DNA of 15,265 bases from positions 1 to 15,265 of the forward strand of contig JAEDOK010000030.1 in NCBI GenBank assembly GCA_016302005.1, in the 5' to 3' direction. Source of the stretch: Oscillospiraceae bacterium. GTDB taxonomy: Bacteria > Bacillota_A > Clostridia > Oscillospirales > Oscillospiraceae. Positions 8,106 through 15,120 of the stretch are shown here, in pieces; the first letter of the stretch is position 1; every line of letters begins with the position of its first letter. Under the pieces are notes generated by a model. The model was not told the DNA's origin, did not search any database, and saw only the letters and a list, made by a program, of their open reading frames with translations. A program made the translations under genes and the position numbers.

Positions 8106-8165
8106 TTCATAATGAACTTTGTGCTAACTGCACTTATCCTTGGGCTACTTCTGCAAAAAGTAGCC
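8106..8165. promoter_or_regulatory. Cluster of three dyads, possible operator region
   Basis: Within 60 bases lie TTCAT-A-ATGAA (8106-8116), GTGC-5-GCAC (8121-8133) and GGCTACTT-7-AAGTAGCC (8143-8150 with 8158-8165). They sit upstream of the TATAAT box at 8198 and just after the membrane-bound LuxR-type gene. The region is AT-rich compared with its surroundings. The third dyad could alternatively be a weak terminator of the preceding gene, since AGATTTTT follows 11 bases later. The remainder of the 8041-8237 gap shows no gene. Confidence 0.4.
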
Positions 8166-8197
8166 TTGAAGCTATAGATTTTTGGAAAATTCTACTG

Positions 8198-8203
8198 TAT
8201 AAT
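8198..8203 (+). promoter_or_regulatory. TATAAT box for the envelope gene series
   Basis: A perfect -10 hexamer follows CTG, the same CTGTATAAT context as at 4995-5003. There is no good -35 at 16-18 bases upstream (TAGATT or neighbours), consistent with activator dependence. It overlaps the ATG at 8202, which is therefore unlikely to be the start of the following gene. Confidence 0.55.
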
Positions 8204-8220
8204 GGCAGTGTACGAAGCGC

Positions 8221-8240
8221 AAAGGAGGCGAACGGCATTG
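8221..8240 (+). promoter_or_regulatory. Strong ribosome site that fixes a TTG start
   Basis: AAAGGAGG at 8221-8228 is nine bases from TTG 8238, in frame with the zinc-ribbon gene. The only upstream in-frame ATG (8202) overlaps the -10 box and has no ribosome site. The next ATG (8259) is 30 bases away from the AAAGGAGG. Confidence 0.7.
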
Positions 8241-8612
8241 AGAGGGATCATTGCGGCGATGCTCAGGGACTGCTCCACGCGGGAGACCTTTTGCTTCTCT
8301 GTTTCCTGCGCCGAATGCGGTCTCGTCTGGAACAGCAGAAAGACCGGCTTTTCCAAGGCGGGCATTTTGCCGCAGAGTGACGGCAAGCGCATCGTGTTTG
8401 ACGCCCTCTATCAGAAGGAACGCGAAAGAGCGCGTAACACGGCGATCAGAGAGGCAACGGAAAACTTCAACCGCTGTCCCATCTGTCACAGAATGGTATG
8501 CAATCGGTGCTTCCTGATCTGCGAGGACCTGGATATGTGCGTTCTCTGTGCTTCTCAACTGAATGAGCACGGAGCTCCGGTCATGCCGCCTCGAGTCGAG
8601 GCAGTCATATAA
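8238..8612 (+). CDS. Small cysteine-rich zinc-ribbon protein, unknown function
   Basis: The 124-residue protein is read from TTG 8238 for the reasons given under the ribosome site. It carries four CxxC pairs: Cys24/27 (SCAECG), Cys80/83 (CPICHRM), Cys88/91 (CNRC) and Cys101/104 (CVLC), plus Cys95. Two zinc sites are likely, one perhaps formed by crossing pairs as in treble-clef or RING-like folds. The middle (about 50-75) is a charged helix. There is no signal peptide, so it is probably cytoplasmic. I do not recognise a named family. It is the first gene after the 8198 promoter and lies 20 bases before a lipoprotein gene. An adaptor or DNA/RNA-binding role is possible but not shown. Confidence 0.75.
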   Translation: MRGIIAAMLRDCSTRETFCFSVSCAECGLVWNSRKTGFSKAGILPQSDGKRIVFDALYQKERERARNTAIREATENFNRCPICHRMVCNRCFLICEDLDMCVLCASQLNEHGAPVMPPRVEAVI

Positions 8613-8632
8613 AATAAAAGGATGAAAAAAAC

Positions 8633-9175
8633 ATGAAAAAGTATTTCAAAAAGGGATTTGCATTTCTGCTTGCGGCGGTTCTTTGCCTGACGGTATTTAC
8701 CGCGTGCGGAAAAGACGAAGCTCCGGAAACTCCGGAGGGGGTAAAAGGCGAGACTTTTGAGACCGAGATGCTCAGCGCGCTGGTCCCCGACGGCTGGAAG
8801 GCTTTCCAGGGAGCGGACTCTTTTGATGAATATGAAGGCGAGTACGACCCGACGACGCTGAACATTATCAAGGGCGGCGAATCGGATTGGGATATGTTCA
8901 CTAAGCCCTATATCCAGGTAAAATACTATCCCGACAACTTGATGTACGTTGCCAAGGACTGGTACGACAATGTGGTTGATCTTGAGCCAATGAAGCTCGG
9001 CGGCTACACCTGGAACGCCTTTACCGGTTCGAGCTTTGACTATCCTGTCGCCGTGCTCTGGACGGAGGGCGACGTGCAGATTCAGATCACTGTGATGCTT
9101 GAAGTCGAGGGCAACAAGATCTCTCTCGACGACGTGGATGTGCAGGCGATCATCGAAAGCGTACAGATTAAATAA
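8633..9175 (+). CDS. Small lipoprotein with PsbP/DUF1795-like domain
   Basis: The 180-residue protein has a classic lipoprotein signal: MKKYFKK, a hydrophobic core and FTAC with Cys25 lipidated. A short Glu/Pro spacer follows (about 26-40). The mature domain opens with ETEMLSALVPDGWKAF, continues with a beta-rich stretch and closes with DVQAIIESVQIK. That opening and ending pattern is typical of clostridial PsbP-like or DUF1795-like extracytoplasmic domains whose ligands are mostly unknown. A similar ending occurs in the lipoprotein at 10531-11988, suggesting related domains. The ribosome site AAAAGGATG is weak to moderate. It is expected on the outer face of the cytoplasmic membrane. Confidence 0.85.
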   Translation: MKKYFKKGFAFLLAAVLCLTVFTACGKDEAPETPEGVKGETFETEMLSALVPDGWKAFQGADSFDEYEGEYDPTTLNIIKGGESDWDMFTKPYIQVKYYPDNLMYVAKDWYDNVVDLEPMKLGGYTWNAFTGSSFDYPVAVLWTEGDVQIQITVMLEVEGNKISLDDVDVQAIIESVQIK

Positions 9176-9205
9176 ACAACCGTATACATAAGGGAGGAAA
9201 TACGG

Positions 9206-9976
9206 ATGGGCCTTTTCGGAAAGCTGTTTGAAAAGAAGAACTGCGACATTTGCGGCGGCGAGATCGGCCTGTTAGGCAACCGGAAGCTCGAAGACGGCAA
9301 TCTCTGTAAGGAATGCGCCAAGAAGCTCTCACCGTGGTTCTCTGACCGCCGGCGGAGTACGGTTGCTGAAATCCGCGCCCAGCTTGACTATCGTGAGGCA
9401 AACCGCGCGGAAGTGGAGCAATTCCAAGTCACCCGGACACTTGGTATGGACACGAAGGTGCTGCTGGATGAGGATGCCGGAAAATTCCTCGTGACCTCGG
9501 CACCGCGGTGGAAAGAGGCCAACCCCGATGTGCTGGATTTTTCACAGGTGACCGGCTGCGATGTGGACGTTGAGGAGAGCAAATCCGAGGAAAAGCGCAA
9601 GCTGCCCGACGGAAAGGAAGTCAGCTACAACCCGCCGCGCTACCATTATTCCTATGAGTTCTGGATCGAGATCCACGTCAACAGCCCGTGGTTCGACAAG
9701 ATCCGCTTCCGCCTCGGCAGAGACGTTGAGATCGACACCGCAGGCGCACGCTTTGCGGGCAATCTGAATCCGCGCACGGATCGGGAATACCAGGAGCGTG
9801 AGCGCATGGCGAACGAGATCCGCACCGCACTGACGCAGGTGCGCCGTCAGGTCCGCAGGGAGGCGGAGGCTGCCGCTGCGCCGAAGCAGGTCGTGACCTG
9901 CCCGTGGTGCGGCGCGACCACGACGCCGGATGAATCCGGTCGCTGCGAGTTCTGCGGCGGCTCAGTAAATCATTAA
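9206..9976 (+). CDS. DUF4428-containing protein with two zinc ribbons
   Basis: The 256-residue protein has GGGAGG 8-9 bases before ATG 9206. The N-terminus carries a zinc ribbon with Cys13/Cys16 (CDICGGEIGLLGNRKL) and Cys34/Cys37 (LCKECAKKLSPWF), which fits DUF4428. The centre (about 70-190) is a beta-rich domain with DTKVLLDEDAGKFLV and a YHYSYEFWIEIHVNSPWF segment; it resembles the domain that follows DUF4428 in related proteins. After a charged helix (about 190-225) a second ribbon closes the chain: Cys232/235 and Cys247/250. There is no signal peptide. The role of the family is unknown to me; ribbons at both ends suggest a scaffold or a binder of protein or nucleic acid. Confidence 0.88.
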   Translation: MGLFGKLFEKKNCDICGGEIGLLGNRKLEDGNLCKECAKKLSPWFSDRRRSTVAEIRAQLDYREANRAEVEQFQVTRTLGMDTKVLLDEDAGKFLVTSAPRWKEANPDVLDFSQVTGCDVDVEESKSEEKRKLPDGKEVSYNPPRYHYSYEFWIEIHVNSPWFDKIRFRLGRDVEIDTAGARFAGNLNPRTDREYQERERMANEIRTALTQVRRQVRREAEAAAAPKQVVTCPWCGATTTPDESGRCEFCGGSVNH

Positions 9977-10072
9977 CGGAGATCCATGCGGATCCCCTTA
10001 AGAAACGCAAGAGCATCTTTCTGTGTTTATCCGCTGCGGCGGTAGACAATAAAAAAAGGAGGTACATTGAAA

Positions 10073-10477
10073 ATGGAACAGACTACACCAAAGGGCGCAG
10101 GATTCCTGAAGGTAACCGGCATCCTCATGATCATCGGCGGAGGCATTTCTCTGATCGTTGCTATTACTGCACTGCTGGGCATTGCGGCGCTGGCACTGAT
10201 GGGAGCTTCTTCCGGCATGCTGTATGCGGCGGGTGCGCTCACTCTTATCAGTGCGGTTGCGGAGCTGGTGGCAGGCATTATCGGCGTTGTCAATGCGAAG
10301 AGCGCTGAAAAGGCCGGCTTATGCATGGCATGGGGCATTGTTGTTGCGGTGCTGTGCGTTGCTGGTTGCATTCTCACTGTTGTCGGCGGCAGTGACTTCC
10401 CTGTGTTCTCGCTGATTCTCGGTCTTGTGCTGCCTGTGCTGTTTATGATCGGTGCAGCGAAGAATAAGCAATCCTGA
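10073..10477 (+). CDS. Small four-helix membrane protein, unknown function
   Basis: ATG 10073 is chosen because AAAGGAGG (10055-10062) lies 10 bases upstream; the in-frame TTG at 10067 is only four bases from it. The 134 residues contain four hydrophobic helices (about 12-35, 49-72, 82-104, 110-128) with short loops and a KNKQS tail. There are no catalytic motifs and few charged residues within the helices. The gap after the DUF4428 gene holds only a short imperfect dyad around 9978-9997. It is probably an integral membrane protein co-expressed with the neighbouring lipoproteins. I cannot assign a family. Confidence 0.82.
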   Translation: MEQTTPKGAGFLKVTGILMIIGGGISLIVAITALLGIAALALMGASSGMLYAAGALTLISAVAELVAGIIGVVNAKSAEKAGLCMAWGIVVAVLCVAGCILTVVGGSDFPVFSLILGLVLPVLFMIGAAKNKQS

Positions 10478-10486
10478 TTGAGGCAT

Positions 10487-10512
10487 ATGGGCGGCAGTAA
10501 GTTGCCGCCCAT
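10487..10512 (+). terminator. Hairpin between membrane-protein and lipoprotein genes
   Basis: ATGGGCGGCA (10487-10496) pairs perfectly with TGCCGCCCAT (10503-10512) around a six-base loop. The tail (TGTTACTA) is not T-rich, and the ribosome site of the next gene follows at once. It may therefore be a weak terminator, an mRNA-stability element or an expression-balancing hairpin rather than a full stop. Confidence 0.55.
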
Positions 10513-10530
10513 TGTTACTACGGAGGAAAA

Positions 10531-11988
10531 ATGAAAAAACTAATTGCGTTATTTCTTGCATTCGTTATGGTGTTTACGCTCGTCGGCTGTGGCGGAGGAA
10601 AGGACAAGGATGATCCGAACCTCGGCAAGTATTATGGCACGACGGTCGAGGCTTTGGGCACGACCATGAATATGTCGGAGATCTACGAGGGCGAGTGCTA
10701 CATAGAGCTGAAATCCGGAAATAAGTGCGTGATGACCGTTGACGGCGACGCCGCAGACGGCGAGTGGAAGCTCGACGGCGAAGAACTCACCATCACCATT
10801 GAAGGCGTCAAATGTCCGGGAACCCTGAAGGACGGCGTGATCGTGATCGACTTTATGGAGATTGGAATGCCGATGACCTTCGTCAAGGACGGCGCCTCCG
10901 CGCCGAAGCCAACGCAGAACACGGACATTGAACTGCCCACCGAACCGACAACAGAATCCACAGACCCTGTCAGCGCTTATTGGGAAGGCGACTGGTACGG
11001 CTGGTGGGTCGTGCCGAATGCAGGCGGCAATTATTCCGAATGGATCGACTGCTATTGGGACGCCTGTGCCACTGTTTCTTCCTATATTGACGGCACCGGC
11101 AATATTACCATCTGGGACGAGGACTGTGCCGAGGATGAATGTATCATCGACATAGACGTGACCTTTGGCGCAGGCACCACGGAAAATGGCTGCATGATGT
11201 CCGAGTCCGGCAGCTTCTGGGATTGCGAGATCGGCCATGCCGACTGGATCGTCGATCCGGGCGCATCTGCCGTCAGTTCGGTCGATCACATGATCTGCAT
11301 CGAGGGCACCTATTCCGACCCGCTCGATGACGAAGACAATTGGTTTGACTATGTTTTCTATCTCCGTCCGTGGGGAATGGACTGGGAGGATGTCCGCTAT
11401 GTGACGGATCTTCCTTATGAGGACATGATGCCGAAGTATTATGATACATGGTATCTGCCGCTGATCGAAGCGGGGGCTACTTCTGCACCTGCTGCGATCA
11501 ACACCTCTGACGTGCCGAGCGGCGGCGGGTCCGAAAACGGCAGCGAAGAGCCGGGCGCACCTATTTTCGGCGATGCGATCTATGATTACAACGGAAAAGG
11601 CGCGATCGAGTTCCTTTATTCGTCTGACGTTTTCACTTTTGATAATTCCTTTGGCATCGACGCGCTGGAAAACGCTGACAGATCTCTGCGCATGACCTTC
11701 TTTGCCGACCGGACGGAAGAGGATATGCAGATCACGCTGGAGAACTATGAGAGCTATTCCGATTACGAGGACTATTCAATACAGAACGTGATGATCGCCG
11801 GCTATGAGGCCGTCCAGGTCACCTATAACTGCTGGGGCGACTACTATGTGGATACCTACATCAAATTCGGCGACGATGCCGGGGAGTATTGCGGCATCAG
11901 CATCAGCGTCTGCTCGTATAACAGCTTTGACGACTGCCGCTCGTCGGCGGTCGAGTCGGTTCTCTACTCGATCCACGTCATAAAATAA
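10531..11988 (+). CDS. Large acidic multi-domain lipoprotein
   Basis: The 485-residue protein has CGGAGG upstream and a clean lipoprotein signal ending LVGC (Cys20). Three parts can be seen. Residues about 30-125 form a small beta domain of the type found in clostridial lipoproteins (DPNLGKYYGTTVEAL, then GEWKLDGEELTITIEG). A Pro/Thr/Glu linker (about 126-150) leads to a Trp- and acid-rich domain (about 150-320) with repeated GDWYGWWVV, IDCYWDAC and NWFDYVFYLRPWGMDW elements. A Gly/Ser/Glu linker (about 325-345) leads to a C-terminal beta domain (about 350-485) ending SAVESVLYSIHVIK, similar to the end of the 8633 lipoprotein. It is strongly acidic and probably surface-exposed. Glycan or cation binding is conceivable from the Trp and Asp content, but unproven. 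Confidence 0.85.
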   Translation: MKKLIALFLAFVMVFTLVGCGGGKDKDDPNLGKYYGTTVEALGTTMNMSEIYEGECYIELKSGNKCVMTVDGDAADGEWKLDGEELTITIEGVKCPGTLKDGVIVIDFMEIGMPMTFVKDGASAPKPTQNTDIELPTEPTTESTDPVSAYWEGDWYGWWVVPNAGGNYSEWIDCYWDACATVSSYIDGTGNITIWDEDCAEDECIIDIDVTFGAGTTENGCMMSESGSFWDCEIGHADWIVDPGASAVSSVDHMICIEGTYSDPLDDEDNWFDYVFYLRPWGMDWEDVRYVTDLPYEDMMPKYYDTWYLPLIEAGATSAPAAINTSDVPSGGGSENGSEEPGAPIFGDAIYDYNGKGAIEFLYSSDVFTFDNSFGIDALENADRSLRMTFFADRTEEDMQITLENYESYSDYEDYSIQNVMIAGYEAVQVTYNCWGDYYVDTYIKFGDDAGEYCGISISVCSYNSFDDCRSSAVESVLYSIHVIK

Positions 11989-12007
11989 CAACGGGTATTC
12001 AGGCGCA

Positions 12008-12022
12008 GCGGCGTAACGCCGC
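12008..12022 (+). other. GC-rich intergenic hairpin
   Basis: GCGGCG-TAA-CGCCGC gives a 6-bp stem with a three-base loop, and flanking bases 12005-12006 can pair with 12024-12025 past one mismatch. No T run follows, so it is not a convincing terminator. It lies 38 bases before the next lipoprotein start and may modulate mRNA stability. Confidence 0.4.
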
Positions 12023-12060
12023 CGCCCCGACAGCCATATTTTGAGGAATGGGGGATTCAT

Positions 12061-12933
12061 ATGAAAAGAGCGCTTGCGTTGCTCCTTTCGCTGCTCATAC
12101 TCCTGTCGCTGACGGCGTGCAAAAAGGGAGATACCGGGAGAACGCCCTTCGGCGATGCCGTTTTTGCGCCGGACGGAGACTCGAAGGAGAAGGAACCAAT
12201 CGGTGGGGATCAGGTGATGCAGACGGCGCCGCCGACGGTAGAACCGATGACCTTGCCGACCGTGCAGACGGAGGAGCCGGGCATTAACGCCGAGGATCTG
12301 ATTTACGAGAGCTACAGCGATGCCGGAGAATATGAGCTGAGCTACGAAGACGGCGCGACGGATATTTTCTACTACAGCTTCCACCTGCCGCACATCAGCG
12401 AATCGACACAGGGCGCCAGAGAGATCAACCGCTCGATCGACGAGCACTTCGGCGCACTTATCGAGCAGGAGTATACTATCATGGCGGAGGAATGGTTTCC
12501 GAACTATGGCATCGTGAACTGGTATGCTACGTTCTATCAGGAGCTTCTGGTTATTGTCATTACGGCGGAAAGCCTGATGGAATTCTCTGATTACGGCGTG
12601 TACTGCTATAACGTGACGACGGGCGAATGGCTGCAGGGCAGTTCGCTCTTGGAATACCTGTATATTGATGAGCAGGACTTCCTTGAGGCGACGCGTGAGG
12701 CGGCGCAGGAGTGCTTTATCTCGTACTACGGCGATCTGCCGGAAGAGGACCGCGAGCTGTACGGCTACTATGATTGCCTGAACTGGACGATCTCTGACGA
12801 GAACATCAATCTGGACAATCTCCTGTTCTACCCGGATGAGCACGGTGAGCTTGTGGTGATCGCGCCTATCGGTTCCATGGCAGGTGCGCAGTGGTATTAT
12901 CATTATATTTTTCCTGAGATCGCCTACGGCTGA
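12061..12933 (+). CDS. Lipoprotein with DUF4163/DUF3298 (RsiV-like) domain
   Basis: The 290-residue protein starts at ATG 12061 behind GGGGGA. Its signal ends LTAC with Cys20 lipidated, and a Pro/Thr/Glu-rich linker runs to about residue 78. From about 100 the sequence FYYSFHLPHISESTQGAREIN matches the opening of DUF4163-type domains, and FLEATREAAQECFISYYG followed by NLLFYPDEHGELVVIAPIG resembles the DUF3298 half. These paired domains occur in the extracellular part of anti-sigma factor RsiV and in peptidoglycan deacetylase PdaC, and in many lipoproteins of unknown role. No membrane-inserted anti-sigma part is present here, so this is a free lipoprotein. A cell-wall-sensing or wall-binding role is inference. 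Confidence 0.8.
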   Translation: MKRALALLLSLLILLSLTACKKGDTGRTPFGDAVFAPDGDSKEKEPIGGDQVMQTAPPTVEPMTLPTVQTEEPGINAEDLIYESYSDAGEYELSYEDGATDIFYYSFHLPHISESTQGAREINRSIDEHFGALIEQEYTIMAEEWFPNYGIVNWYATFYQELLVIVITAESLMEFSDYGVYCYNVTTGEWLQGSSLLEYLYIDEQDFLEATREAAQECFISYYGDLPEEDRELYGYYDCLNWTISDENINLDNLLFYPDEHGELVVIAPIGSMAGAQWYYHYIFPEIAYG

Positions 12934-13008
12934 TCTGCGTGCCTGATGTAAAGGCGTGCTGTCAGCACTCTGCTTTGTTTTCAAATATCAAAAAATAGGA
13001 GGATTACC

Positions 13009-14484
13009 ATGAAATTCAGAAAAATGATCTCTATGCTGCTGGCGCTTTGCCTGCTGCTGTCCTTACTGCCTGCGCTTGGCCTGAGCGCCGCTGCCGCTGA
13101 CACGCAGACGCTGTTCTACTGCGGCTTTGAGGCTGCTGAGGATATGAGCGGCTGGCAGTTCCGCGATGCCGACGGGGACGGTTTCAATTGGGAAATAATT
13201 GATGAAAAAACGGAGGGGGAAGGCTTTGGACATACGGACGGGACGGCCTCTCTGTTCAGCTTTTCCTACGATAAACCTACCGATCAGGTGTTGACACCGG
13301 ACAACTGGGCGTACACTCCGGAAATCACGCTTCCTACGCTGGGAGAAATTTACCTCTACTACGATGTTTTTGCGCAGGATCCCAATTGGTGCGCGGAACA
13401 CTACAGCGTTTATGTTTCCGTACCCGGCGAGGGTGAGACCCTGCTGCTGGAGGAGACCCTGAAAGTGGGCGAGGACTTGGACTCGCCCGCGCACCGTTCG
13501 ATCGACTTGTCTGCCTATGCAGGCCGGACGGTCCGTATTGCGTTCCGCCATCACAATGTCAGCGATATATTCGCCATTGGCATTGACTCCGTGAAGGTGG
13601 AACGGGTCCTGCCTTACGATATTGATAAGGTGTCGATCTATGTAGAAGAGCCTGTGCTTGATCTGTCGGTCTCGAATATGTTTGACATCGGCGAGGGCTG
13701 CATTGGCTTTACCGTTGCCAACGTGCAGTGGGAGCCGAACGACACGAAATTTGAAGCGGATAAGGCGTATACCGTGGTTGTTACTTTGGAAGCAAACAGC
13801 GGCTATCGCTTCACCCAGTATGTCGAGCCGTATATCAATGATAAGCCTGCGACCATTATTACGAGAACAGAGGAAGAGATGAAGATCGCTCTTACCTTCC
13901 CCAAGCTCGTGCCCGCAATGCCTTCGATGTATTTTGATGACGTCAAGACTTCCGACTGGTTCTATCATGACGTGGAGTATGTGTATTACAACCGTTTGAT
14001 GGGCGGCGTAGGGAACAATCTGTTCGACCCGAACGGGGAGTGCACACGCGGCATGGTCGTCACGGTGCTCTACCGTATGGAGGGCAGCCCCAAGCACAGC
14101 GGTGAGAATCCCTTTACCGACCTGAAATATGACTGGTACAAGGACGCCGTTATCTGGGCTGCGGAGAACAGCATCGTCAATGGCGTAGGCGACGGCAAAT
14201 TCGCACCCGATGAGAATGTCACCCGTGAGCAGCTTGCGACCATCCTGTGCCGCTATGCGGCCTTTAAGGGCCCGTATAACCCGGATGACTGCGTTATGCT
14301 TGCTGGCTTTAAGGATCACGACAAGGTCTCCGGCTGGGCGCTCGACGCGATGAGCTGGGCGGTAGGCGTCGGCCTGATCGGCGGCAGCAACGAAAAAGAC
14401 GGCCTGTACCTGATGCCGCAGGGAAATGCACTGCGCTGCCAGGTCGCCGCGATCCTGCATCGCTATTGCGAGAGCTTCGGCTAA
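13009..14484 (+). CDS. Exported SLH-domain surface protein with choice-of-anchor-J-like domain
   Basis: The 491-residue protein has AGGAGG (12997-13002) six bases before ATG 13009 and a Sec signal with likely cleavage after SAAAA (about residue 30). Residues 31-205 resemble the cleaved-adhesin/choice-of-anchor J jelly-roll domain (LFYCGFEAAEDMSGW, TPDNWAYTPEITLP, FAIGIDSVKVERV). Residues about 207-300 form an Ig-like or bacterial surface module (KFEADKAYTVVVTLEANSGY). Three SLH repeats close the chain (about 306-365, 368-425, 432-490), each beginning FDDVKTSDWFYHDV, FTDLKYDWYKDAV or FKDHDKVSGWALDAM. Their TRAE-type motifs are degenerate: TRGM, TREQ and LRCQ. SLH repeats anchor proteins to secondary wall polymers, so this should be a wall-bound adhesin or binding protein. 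Confidence 0.92.
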   Translation: MKFRKMISMLLALCLLLSLLPALGLSAAAADTQTLFYCGFEAAEDMSGWQFRDADGDGFNWEIIDEKTEGEGFGHTDGTASLFSFSYDKPTDQVLTPDNWAYTPEITLPTLGEIYLYYDVFAQDPNWCAEHYSVYVSVPGEGETLLLEETLKVGEDLDSPAHRSIDLSAYAGRTVRIAFRHHNVSDIFAIGIDSVKVERVLPYDIDKVSIYVEEPVLDLSVSNMFDIGEGCIGFTVANVQWEPNDTKFEADKAYTVVVTLEANSGYRFTQYVEPYINDKPATIITRTEEEMKIALTFPKLVPAMPSMYFDDVKTSDWFYHDVEYVYYNRLMGGVGNNLFDPNGECTRGMVVTVLYRMEGSPKHSGENPFTDLKYDWYKDAVIWAAENSIVNGVGDGKFAPDENVTREQLATILCRYAAFKGPYNPDDCVMLAGFKDHDKVSGWALDAMSWAVGVGLIGGSNEKDGLYLMPQGNALRCQVAAILHRYCESFG

Positions 14485-14517
14485 ATCATCCCCAGAAAAC
14501 GGAACAGGAGGTCAGCC

Positions 14518-15006
14518 ATGCTTGTCACGTTTTACAGCATCCCCACAACGATTGCGGAGTTCAGTTCGCTGCCGCAAACAGATCTGAGCAAGCCCGAGAA
14601 CACCTGCGCGATGCTCCTGCTGGCACTTGAGCTTTACACAAAGAACAAGGACGCCGGCATTGAGGCGGTCAATCTGCTGCGCGGGCCGCGGCCGCTGAGC
14701 AACTATGAGATCCAATTCCTGCGCGACCGCCTGCGGGACAAGGTCTACCTGCCGCTGGCCTATTTCGACGGTGCGACGCCGCAGAATAACTATACGCCCA
14801 GCACGCCGCTGACGCTTCAGGTGCTTCCCGATCCTGCGCCGCAGTATACGGAGGATGGGTATTTGCGTGTGTTCCTCAAGACCGCCGGCGCGGATTCGCC
14901 GAGACCCGTGACGCTCCGCAGAAAAGGGGAGAACTGGTATCTCTGGGAGTATTCCTCGATCCTCTCCGGAATCCGCATTCCCGTAAAGGATGATCCGTGG
15001 GCATAA
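14518..15006 (+). CDS. Probable DUF6935-family protein
   Basis: The 162-residue protein has AGGAGG (14506-14511) six bases before ATG 14518, and lies 33 bases after the SLH gene. The sequence is soluble-looking, with no signal or membrane helix. LSKPENTCAMLLLALELY, the middle RGPRPLSNYEIQFLRDR and YFDGATPQNNYTPSTPLTL match what I remember of DUF6935, a family of unknown function common in Firmicutes; that name should be checked. The C-terminal half is beta-rich (GYLRVFLKTAG, PVTLRRKGENWYLWEYSS). It is the last gene of the series and is followed directly by a strong terminator. Confidence 0.82.
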   Translation: MLVTFYSIPTTIAEFSSLPQTDLSKPENTCAMLLLALELYTKNKDAGIEAVNLLRGPRPLSNYEIQFLRDRLRDKVYLPLAYFDGATPQNNYTPSTPLTLQVLPDPAPQYTEDGYLRVFLKTAGADSPRPVTLRRKGENWYLWEYSSILSGIRIPVKDDPWA

Positions 15007-15019
15007 ACCGTATCAAGAT

Positions 15020-15060
15020 AATCGCCGCTTCCGACAACCGGAAGCGGCGATTTCGTATTG
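15020..15060 (+). terminator. Strong intrinsic terminator ending the envelope gene series
   Basis: A 14-bp perfect stem (15020-15033 with 15039-15052) encloses the loop ACAAC and is followed by TTCGTATT. It lies 13 bases after the stop codon of the last gene. A minus-strand terminator stands immediately next to it, so this is a convergent boundary. Confidence 0.85.
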
Positions 15061-15088
15061 AAAAAGCGGTCTGCCGGTGGCAGACCGC
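15061..15088 (-). terminator. Minus-strand intrinsic terminator in repeat copy 1
   Basis: GCGGTCTGCC (15066-15075) pairs with GGCAGACCGC (15079-15088) around GGT. On the minus strand the stem is followed by five T, so it ends transcripts coming from the right. It lies 33 bases beyond the TAA of the minus-strand reading-frame tail. Confidence 0.8.
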
Positions 15089-15115
15089 CTCATTACCCAT
15101 GGGAGAAAAGGGGGT
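15061..15115. repeat. 55-bp direct repeat, copy 1
   Basis: The 55 bases are identical to 15211-15265. The copy starts with five A, holds a 10-bp hairpin, and ends with CCCATGGGAGAAAAGGGGGT. Copy spacing is exactly 150 bases. After copy 1 the sequence continues TGCGATTACTTC. Confidence 0.95.
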
Positions 15116-15120
15116 TGCGA

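Noticed and set aside
9978..9997. GATCC-ATGC-GGATC dyad after the DUF4428 gene as a terminator
   Set aside because: The stem is only five pairs plus two past a mismatch, and there is no T run directly after it.
12956..12968. GTGCT-GTC-AGCAC hairpin before the SLH gene as a terminator
   Set aside because: A five-pair stem is too weak, although TTTGTTTT follows some bases later.
11776..12984. 402-codon minus-strand open frame across two lipoprotein genes
   Set aside because: It has no ribosome site or domain and sits opposite two lipoproteins with clear signals and lipoboxes.
13063..14460. 465-codon minus-strand open frame
   Set aside because: It lies entirely within the SLH-protein gene on the other strand, whose domains are unmistakable; the antisense translation shows no family.
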